A stretch of DNA of 20,613 nucleotides, from positions 1-20,613 of the forward strand of contig CAMLMQ010000028.1 in NCBI GenBank assembly GCA_946481135.1, read 5' to 3'. The translations under genes were made by a program, and so were the position numbers. Under the pieces are notes generated by a model that did not search any database, had not been told where the DNA came from, and worked only from the letters and a program-made list of their open reading frames with translations. Source of the stretch: an uncultured Microbacteriaceae bacterium. GTDB taxonomy: Bacteria; Actinomycetota; Actinomycetes; Actinomycetales; Microbacteriaceae. Shown here piece after piece: positions 6,960-14,600 of the stretch (its first letter is position 1; every line of letters begins with the position of its first letter).

Positions 6960-9277
6960 CGGTCCCTCCCTCCGCGTCCGAACAGGCTCCGAACACTATA
7001 GGCACCGAGGGATCGGAGAGACACGAGAGCACGGACCCGTTGACGTCGGGTCAATCCTGTGTCGAGCGACGCCCGCAACTCGGCGACGGCATCCCACACG
7101 CGGTCGGCGTCGGCCGGGTCGGCGTGCTCCGGCGCGAAGACGGCGCGATCGGCGACGGCGGCGAGGACGCGCGACGGGAGACCACCGGCGACCGCGGCGA
7201 GCTCCGAGCGCGTCGCGGCCGGCGGGGGCTCGTAGCCGTGGTCGACGACGGCATCCGCGAATTCGTCCCAGCCGCCGCTGATGCGCTGCACGACCGTCGG
7301 GGCACGCCGCCGCAGGCGGCGGCGGCGCACCTTGGCCGCGACGATCAGCGCGAACGGGGCCAGCAGCACGGCGAGCACGAGCAGGCCGATGCCGACGCCG
7401 CGCGCGACCGCGAGGAGCGCCGCGAGCAGCGGATCGATCGAGTCGGGCTCCTCCTGCGTGCTGTCGGGCGGCGTCTGATCGGTCTGGGGGTCGGGCCGGT
7501 CGGGCGGCGGCGGCACGATCGACGGCGGGCGGGCGACCTGGCTCTGCTCCTCGGGCTCCTCCTCGGGGATCGGCCGCTCCTCGGGAACCGGGTCGACGGC
7601 GACCCATCCGTACTGTGCCGTGTGCACCTCGATCCACGCGGTGACGTCGTCGCCGCGCACGACGCCGCCGTCCGGCGCGAAGCCGAACACGACGCGGGCG
7701 GGGAACCCCAGCTGCCGCGCCATGAGGGCCGCGGCGACGGCGTACTGCTCGGCGTCGCCGATCATGCGCGAGGCCGTCACGAGCTCCGCGATCCGGTCGG
7801 CGGCGTGGCCGGACCGGCTCGGCGGCTCGTCCTCGCCCAGTCCGTGGCTGATGTAGCCGTCGGCGCGCAGGGCGTCCAGCATCGCCACGAGGCGGGCCCC
7901 CGGCTCGGTGAGGCTGCGCACACGTTCCTCGAGGTACAGGCCGAGCTCCTCCGGCAGTTCCCCGAGTCGCGGCATCTCGGCATCCCCCGGGGTCACACCG
8001 GCGAGCTGCCCGGGAGTCGGCTGGTCGGGCAGCACCGCGGCGAGCCGGTAGGAGTCTCCGGTCTGCAGCCCTCCGAGCACGGCCGCCGTCCCGCTCGTGT
8101 CGTTGTAGTAGAACGCGTCGGCGAGTGCGACCGCGTCGTCGCCGGCGAAGTCGATCGACTCGAACGCGCCCGCGGTCGGCACCCACACGCCCGCGTAGTC
8201 CTCCACCTCGACGTCGAGTCGCACCGCGACGCCGTCGACGCCCGACTGATCGACCGACTGCGGGATGCGCACGAAGGTGCCCGAGGCGCTGTCGACGGTC
8301 GCGCTGCCGACGGCGTAGACGACCCCGTCGTAGCTGTCGAGGGTCGCCACCCGCAGCAGCGCGCCGTCGGGGAGGCCGTCGACGCGCAGCAGCACGTCGT
8401 CGACGCGGTCCTCGCGGAGGTACCGGCGGAAGCCCGCGAGCGGGCTCGGGTAGTCGCGCGGGTCGAACGGCTGCACGACCGCGGTGCGCAGCACGTCGCG
8501 CTCCCCCACGACGGGTACGAGCGCGACGGCGCCGACGGAGGCCGCCGAGGCGACCGCGAGGATGAGCCCACCCGCGACGACGGTGCGGGCCGCGAGGGCG
8601 GCGTACCCGGCCGTCTCGAGCGGGCGGCCGTCGGCATCCGGGGTCGCGCGTGCGAGGGCGGCGATCGCCGCGCGGCGGCGGCGCCAGCGCTGCACGACGA
8701 GGAACACGAGCGACGCGACGAGCAACCCGAGGGCGAGCACCGTGGGCCAGAACGGATCGACCGAGCCGAACGCGATCGCGACGAGGAACGCCACGAGCGG
8801 GGGCAGCACCGCGAGTTCCGGGAACCGCGCGCGCGCCGCGATCGTGACGGCGACGAGCGACGCCGCGAAGAGCAGCAGGAACGCGGGCACGAGGAGCGCC
8901 TGGTAGTCGCCCACCGGGAGGGTGATCGTGAGGAGTCGCTTCCAGCCGAACACGACCGCGTTCGCGAGGTCGAGGATGCCCGCCCAGCTCGGCAGCACGC
9001 CCGCGACGGCACGCTCGGGCACCGCGAACGGAACCCCGACGAGCGCGACGACGACGAGCGCGGCGGGCAGCATCACGAACGAGGGCCAGCGCAACCGCGC
9101 GCCCACGAGGGCGAGGACGGTACCCGCGAGCACGGCCCCCGCGGCCATGACGACATAGGACGTGTCGCGGTAGACGGGCCAGAACGCCGCCGCCGCGAAG
9201 GCGAGCGCGATCCCGAGCAGCACGACGTCGAGCGTCGTACCGACCACGCCACGACGCGGCCCTCGGCGGGCCCTCAC
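6956..9277 (-). CDS. Multi-pass membrane protein with transglutaminase-like domain, catalytic Cys and His replaced
   Basis: 773-aa TgpA-like protein: about seven N-terminal membrane helices (roughly 13-31, 40-60, 68-86, 125-148, 155-172, 177-195, 229-256), an extracytoplasmic region, a transglutaminase-like core (about 490-565), a Pro/Glu-rich stretch, one more helix (about 628-655) and a cytoplasmic tail. The core is recognisable from AEQYAVAAALMARQLGFPAR, DVTAWIEV and GWVAVDP. Where the family has the nucleophile Cys there is Ala509 (codon 7751-7753), and where it has His (HAW) there is Thr546 (codon 7640-7642). Asp562 remains. It is therefore probably catalytically dead. The GTG at 9275-9277, overlapping the DUF58 stop as GTGA, is chosen; the open frame continues upstream to 10363 but that part is antisense-like noise. 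It follows MoxR and DUF58 and precedes the FHA gene (ATGA overlap). It corresponds to tgm of the bifidobacterial PFNA cluster. Confidence 0.88.
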   Translation of the reverse strand: MRARRGPRRGVVGTTLDVVLLGIALAFAAAAFWPVYRDTSYVVMAAGAVLAGTVLALVGARLRWPSFVMLPAALVVVALVGVPFAVPERAVAGVLPSWAGILDLANAVVFGWKRLLTITLPVGDYQALLVPAFLLLFAASLVAVTIAARARFPELAVLPPLVAFLVAIAFGSVDPFWPTVLALGLLVASLVFLVVQRWRRRRAAIAALARATPDADGRPLETAGYAALAARTVVAGGLILAVASAASVGAVALVPVVGERDVLRTAVVQPFDPRDYPSPLAGFRRYLREDRVDDVLLRVDGLPDGALLRVATLDSYDGVVYAVGSATVDSASGTFVRIPQSVDQSGVDGVAVRLDVEVEDYAGVWVPTAGAFESIDFAGDDAVALADAFYYNDTSGTAAVLGGLQTGDSYRLAAVLPDQPTPGQLAGVTPGDAEMPRLGELPEELGLYLEERVRSLTEPGARLVAMLDALRADGYISHGLGEDEPPSRSGHAADRIAELVTASRMIGDAEQYAVAAALMARQLGFPARVVFGFAPDGGVVRGDDVTAWIEVHTAQYGWVAVDPVPEERPIPEEEPEEQSQVARPPSIVPPPPDRPDPQTDQTPPDSTQEEPDSIDPLLAALLAVARGVGIGLLVLAVLLAPFALIVAAKVRRRRLRRRAPTVVQRISGGWDEFADAVVDHGYEPPPAATRSELAAVAGGLPSRVLAAVADRAVFAPEHADPADADRVWDAVAELRASLDTGLTRRQRVRALVSLRSLGAYSVRSLFGRGGRDR

Positions 9278-10668
9278 GAGACCGCCGCCGTCCGGGCGAG
9301 CGCGAGGCGCAGATCCTCCAGATATCCGACCGTCAGAACGCTCAAACCGGCGACGCGGCGGAAGCCGGGAACCGCATCGGGGTCGCACACGATCGCGACG
9401 ACCGCGACATCGGCGGGGAACGCGTTCGACGCGGCGCGCCGCGCGGCGGTCGTCGCGAGCGACCCGCAGACGAGGAAGGCCACCGAGATGCCCACCGTGC
9501 CGTCGGCGGCGATGCGGCCGACGTCGCGGATGCCGAGCGCCGCATTCGCCACGTCGACCACGGCGAGGTCGTCGAGCAGCCGGGAGGGCACGTGCGTCGA
9601 GAGCTGCCGCACCGCGTAGGTCGTGCGTTTCGCGAACTCGGGCGTGATGGTGCTCACCACGACGGAGACCGTGCGGCCGTCGCGGATCGCCCGCACGCCG
9701 AGCGAGCCCGCGACGCTCACCGCGAGCTCGAACTCCTCCTCCGTCGCATAGTCGGAGGTGGCGAGCGAGAGGGCGACGACGAGGTGGCTGCGCCTCGTCT
9801 GTTCGAACTGACGCACCATGTAGGTGCCCGTCTTCGCGGTCGACTTCCAGTGGATGTACCGCCGCTCGTCGCCGACCTGGTACTCGCGCAGCGCGTGGAA
9901 GGCGACGTCGCTCGACGTGAGGTCGCGGGTCGGCGAGCCCTCGAGGTCGCGGATGAGTCCGGTCGAGGTCGACGGGATGCCGACGGTGCGGGGGTGCACG
10001 ACGAGCTCCTGCACATCGGTCCAGAGCAGCTCGCGGCGCACGAGTCCGATGGGGTCGGCGCGCACCGTGCGCACCGGTCCGATGGGGATGACGCCGCGCC
10101 GCAGCGTCGGCACCGCGAACTCGTTCGACGCCGACGCCCCCGCGCGCAGGCTCGGCATGGCGAGCTCCGCGAGACCGATTCCGACCGGCACCTCGACCGT
10201 GACGCCGAGCACCCGGCGACCCGTCGGGTTGTGCAGCGTGACAGCACCCCGCGCAGGCTCGCCGACGACGACGCGGCGATGCGGCAGGTGCAGACTCACC
10301 TCGAAGGGCGAGCGCCCGATGAGGTAGAGCGCGGCGATGACCGCGAGCACGAGCCCCGCCCACGCGATGGCCACGAGTTCGACCCAGCCGAGTGCGTAGC
10401 CGGCGATGAAGGCGAGGGGGATCGCGGCGATCAGCACCCAGCCGAGCGGGGTCACGACGGTCGAGACGCGCGCGGCGGACCGCCGCAGCGCCGCCCCCGC
10501 CGAGGCGACGGCGCGCACGACCGCGACGACGACGTCGGCGAGCATCCCGGTGCGCGCCCCGACCAGTCGCGACCGGGCGTTCGCGGGCGCGGACGAGCCC
10601 GCGACGGCGTCGGCGCGCGTCGCGGTGGTCACCCGCGGACCGCGGCGCGCGGTGCGGCGTGCGCTCAC
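9274..10668 (-). CDS. DUF58-domain membrane protein (MoxR partner)
   Basis: 464 aa. A basic N-terminal tail (1-70) precedes two membrane helices (about 74-92 and 95-117), then a beta-rich segment (about 120-215). The DUF58 signature sits in the middle: HALREYQVGDERRYIHWK (258-275) and MVRQFE (284-289). The rest is a vWA-like domain. DUF58 proteins are almost always encoded beside MoxR AAA+ ATPases and are thought to work with them in assembling or remodelling membrane or periplasmic complexes; no reaction is known. The GTG at 10666-10668 overlaps the MoxR stop (GTGA) and the stop overlaps the next start (GTGA). The three genes are thus likely translated as a coupled unit. An internal ATG (residue 42) would give a shorter protein, still with both helices. 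Confidence 0.93.
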   Translation of the reverse strand: MSARRTARRGPRVTTATRADAVAGSSAPANARSRLVGARTGMLADVVVAVVRAVASAGAALRRSAARVSTVVTPLGWVLIAAIPLAFIAGYALGWVELVAIAWAGLVLAVIAALYLIGRSPFEVSLHLPHRRVVVGEPARGAVTLHNPTGRRVLGVTVEVPVGIGLAELAMPSLRAGASASNEFAVPTLRRGVIPIGPVRTVRADPIGLVRRELLWTDVQELVVHPRTVGIPSTSTGLIRDLEGSPTRDLTSSDVAFHALREYQVGDERRYIHWKSTAKTGTYMVRQFEQTRRSHLVVALSLATSDYATEEEFELAVSVAGSLGVRAIRDGRTVSVVVSTITPEFAKRTTYAVRQLSTHVPSRLLDDLAVVDVANAALGIRDVGRIAADGTVGISVAFLVCGSLATTAARRAASNAFPADVAVVAIVCDPDAVPGFRRVAGLSVLTVGYLEDLRLALARTAAVS

Positions 10669-11642
10669 ACGGCCTGCCGGTCGCTCGGCGGCGGGGTCTC
10701 CAGCAGCAGCTGACCGATGACCCCCGAGGGCGTGACCCCGTCGAACTCGGCCTCCGGATCGAGCATCAACCGGTGGGCGAGCACGGGCTCGGCGAGCGAC
10801 TTGACGTCGTCGGGGATGACGTAGTGGCGTCCGCTCGCGGCGGCGAGGGTCTTCGCACTGCGGATGAGGGCGAGTGCGCCGCGCACGCTCGCCCCGAGGC
10901 GCACCTCGGTGGCGGTGCGCGTCGCCTCGACGAGGCGCGACACGTAGTCGTTGACGCTCGGGTCGACGTGCACCTGCCGCGCCTGCGCCGCCATCTCGAG
11001 CACGGCGTCCGCGGTGATCACCGGGCCGAGGGTCGTGTCGTGCGCCTTCACGTCGGAGTGCTCGAGGATGCGCAGCGTCGACGCGTGGTCGGGGTAGCCG
11101 ATCGAGGCCTTGAGCAGGAAGCGGTCGAGCTGCGCCTCAGGGAGCCGGTAGGTGCCGGCCTGCTCGATCGGGTTCTGGGTCGCGATCACCATGAACGGCG
11201 ACGCCGCGACGTGGGTCTCGCCGTCGACCGTCACCCGCCCCTCCTCCATGACCTCCAGGAGGGCGGCCTGCGTCTTCGGCGAGGCGCGGTTGATCTCGTC
11301 GGCGAGGACGATGTTGGCGAACACCGGTCCGCGGTGGAACTCGAAGGTCTGCGTCTTCTGGTCGTAGACGCTCACCCCGGTGATGTCGCCCGGCAGGAGG
11401 TCGGGGGTGAACTGGATGCGGTTGTGCGTGCCGGCGACGCTCTGCGCGATCGCGCGCGCCATCGACGTCTTGCCGGTGCCCGGGTAGTCCTCCAGCAGCA
11501 GGTGCCCCTCGCTGAACAGCGCGACGAGCCCGAGCCGCACGACGAAGGTCTTGCCGAGCAGCACCTGCTCGACGTTCGCGACGAGGCGGCCGAACGTCTC
11601 GGAGAACGCGGCGGCCTGGTCGGGCGTCATGGTGCTGCTCAT
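10665..11642 (-). CDS. MoxR-family AAA+ ATPase
   Basis: 325-aa AAA+ chaperone-like ATPase, complete. Walker A is EDYPGTGKTS (51-60, K58), Walker B is IVLADEINRA (111-120, D115/E116), and the MoxR-typical EVMEEGRVTVDG follows. Sensor 1 is Asn157 in ATQNPIEQAGTYRLPEAQLD, with the arginine finger region LDRF (172-175). The C-terminal lid (about 200-310) is of normal length. MoxR ATPases act with DUF58/vWA proteins as maturation chaperones of membrane or metal-containing complexes. The ATG at 11640-11642 has GGAAGGA 7 nt upstream; it starts 24 nt after the stop of the giant Ig/FN3 gene. It equals aaa-atp of the PFNA cluster. The substrate is unknown. Confidence 0.95.
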   Translation of the reverse strand: MSSTMTPDQAAAFSETFGRLVANVEQVLLGKTFVVRLGLVALFSEGHLLLEDYPGTGKTSMARAIAQSVAGTHNRIQFTPDLLPGDITGVSVYDQKTQTFEFHRGPVFANIVLADEINRASPKTQAALLEVMEEGRVTVDGETHVAASPFMVIATQNPIEQAGTYRLPEAQLDRFLLKASIGYPDHASTLRILEHSDVKAHDTTLGPVITADAVLEMAAQARQVHVDPSVNDYVSRLVEATRTATEVRLGASVRGALALIRSAKTLAAASGRHYVIPDDVKSLAEPVLAHRLMLDPEAEFDGVTPSGVIGQLLLETPPPSDRQAV

Positions 11643-11666
11643 CGGGGTCCTTCCGGGGGTCTTCCG

Positions 11667-14600
11667 TCAGCCCAGGGGCGGGTAGTCGGACGAGGAATAG
11701 CTTCGTTCATAGGTCTGCCCGCCGTTCGCGACGACGCGCACGCGCAGGGTGCTCAAGCCGAGTCCGCCCCCCTCGCATTCGCCGGTCTCCGGCATCGGCG
11801 ACCACCCCTCGGCGCTGTTGCCCGAGGTGCATCGGTACTCGACGGCCTCGTAGCCGGGTCCCGGGATGGAGGTCCACCGCCACGTGCCGCTCAGCAGCGA
11901 CGCGTCGTACTCCAGGCTTCCCGGTGCGCGGTTCCAGACGGCGGTCGGCAGCGGGAACGCGGGCGACCAGTCGGCGCTGCACAGCGTCGCCTCGGGATAC
12001 GCGCGACAGGCCTTCACCTGCACCTGGGCCGCGGTGCCGTAGTGGCTCGTGCCCGCCGTGAGGAACGATCCGAGGGCGAGGATGCCGCTCTCGGTGCCGT
12101 CACCGCCCGCGACGAAGCGGTAGACGAAGGTGTCGGCGTCGGTCGACCCCGCCGCGATCCCGAACGCCGTGAGCCGCGAGTCGTGGAACTCGCCGGTCGA
12201 CCCGTTCGGGGCGAGCGAGGTCGTGATGGACGTCACCTGGCCGGGCACCGCGCGCGGGGTCACCTGCACGGGCGAGGCGGGCGAGCATCCCTGGCCGTTG
12301 TAGGCGAAGACCCAGATCGTGTAGGTCTGGTTCGCCGACAGCCCGCCGAAGCCGGCGTTCGTCGTTCCCGGGCCGAGCACCTGGCTGCCGCTCGGCTTGG
12401 TGACGCTCGGCGAGCCGTTCTCGACGCCGGAGACCGTGCAGACCGGGGTCGAGCCGTCGCTGCGGATGAGGGCGTAGTACTCGCGGATCGGGGCCCCGTT
12501 CTCGCCGAAGACGCCCGCCCACGACGCGCTCGCGGTCGAGCCGTCGGTGAGGGAGGCCGAGGCCGACACGGTCGGACCGGCGAGGGTCGGCGGCCCGGCG
12601 GGTACCCCGACGCCGCTCGCCTGGTTCCACGTCGCGAGCGAGTTCGGCGCGCTGTTGCGGGCGCTCACCGAGAACGACACCGCGCTGCCGTTCGCGCCGA
12701 CGCCGTAGAGGAGCGTGCTCGTCGTGCCGGCCGAGACGACCGTGGACGCGCTGCCGGCCGTGACCACATACTGCTCGATCGGGCTGCCCGGGTAGTCGAC
12801 CGGCGGCGTCCAGAGGATGCGCAGACCGCCGTCGAGCGGCGTCCACGACACCGATGTGGGCGGCGGCGGGATGACGTCGGACCAGATGGTGCCCGACAGG
12901 GTCGCCGCGGCGGAGGGGCCGATCGCGTTGACCGCGACGACGGAGAGCCGCACCGCATTCGACGGGCCGTTTCCGGGCGTGCGCAGGGCGCAGTTCACCG
13001 AGGTCGTACACGACGTCGTCGAGAGCACCTCGTCGGTCGCCGCCGAGGTCATCGTGACCTCGTAGCTGTCGATCGGCGCGTTGTTGGCCGCCCCGGGCGT
13101 CCACGAGAGCTTGAGCGTGCGGTCGCCGAACTCGCTCACGGTCACGCCGGTGACGGGATCGGGCACGTCCTGGACCGAGATCGTGACCACACCCCAGACG
13201 TAGCGGTCGGGGTCCTGGGTCGCGTCGGCGACCTGGTACTGAAGGCTCGTGTCGATCGGGGCGGCGCCCGCTCCCACCGTGACGGTGAGCCGCGAGCGGT
13301 CGGCGCTCGGAACGATCGTGACGCCCTCGGGGAGCGCCCCGCCGTCGAGGCCGCGGATGTCGACGACACGCAGCGGCTCCCCCGGGAACGGGTTGTTCAC
13401 CTGGTCGTTGGCGAGCACGTCGATCGTCGTCGTCGAGCCGCGAGGGGTGATGGCGGCATCGGCGACGGGCTTCACGAGCGGGAGCGTCGACGGCACGACC
13501 TGCAGCCGGATGCGGCCCGCCCGACCCTGGTTGAGGTCGTCCCGCACCGTGAGGGTGATGTCGGTGACGGTGCCCTTGGGGGCGTTCGTCGCGGCGCGCA
13601 GCACGAGCCGCTGACCGTTCAGCTCGAAGCTGAAACCCTGCGGCAGGGGGTCGACGACCGCGTAGGCGAGCTCGTCGATGTCGTCGTAGGGGTAGTTGGT
13701 GAGCCGGACGAGATCGAGCTCCTTCTGTTGGCCGGGCTCGAAGTCGACCACCCCCCCGAGGAAGACCGGGGGCTGGTTCTCGCGCGGCAGCACGTCGATC
13801 GGCAGCGTCAGGATCGCGCGCCGACCGTCGGGGTCGTCGGCGCTCGTGCCGTCGGTGACCTCGAACGTGATCGACGCGGGGCCGAAGTACTGATCGGCCG
13901 ACGTGAACGCGAGGGTGTTCGCATCCACGACGAGGTCGTCGCCGTTGGCGTGCGTCGCCCGCACCGTGCTGGAGTCGGTGATCCGCACGCCGCGGTCGCG
14001 GAGCGTGATGACGTAGTCGTCGAGGTCGATGACGAGACGCTCCTCGCTCGCGACCTCGAGCAGCGGCGCGGTGCGGTCCAGCTGCGGGAGGGCGTCGTCG
14101 TACCCGGGCACCCAGATGAACGCGAAGGAGCGCACCGTGTCGTCGTCGGGATGCGACACCGAGAACGGGATGATCTGGCCCGCGTCGCCGATCGTCACGC
14201 GCACGCGCTTGTCCGGCAGCAGTTCGGCGGTCGTCGTGAAGCCCGGCAGCAGCGCGACCCCGAGGTCGCCGACGTCGCCGTCGGCGAAGAACACGTTGTC
14301 GAGCACATCCACGTCGACGCTCGGGCGGTCGAGCACGTCGCTCGCGGTGAGCACGGTGTCCTGCGCGAGCGGGTAGGACAGCGGCGCATCGGGGTCGACG
14401 GTCACGGTCACGAAGTTCTGCGAGGTGCCGCCGTACTCGTTCTGGATCGTGTAGATCACCGAGTAGGAACCCGGCTCGGACGGCGGCGAGATGTCGAGCA
14501 CCGTGTCGTCGACGATCTCGACGGTCGTGTCGTCCGAGTTGGGAACGGCCGCCACGACGCGCAGCGGACTGCCGTCGGGGTCGGAGTCGTTCGCGAGCAC

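Noticed and set aside
3666..7001. Long plus-strand open frame opposite the FtsK-like and zinc-ribbon FHA genes
   Set aside because: Same antisense GC artefact; no motifs, and the minus strand carries intact ATPase and FHA signatures.
9278..10363. N-terminal extension of the transglutaminase-like gene beyond the GTG at 9277
   Set aside because: The extra sequence lies across the DUF58 coding region in another frame, is Arg-rich without structure, and the GTGA overlap gives a natural start.
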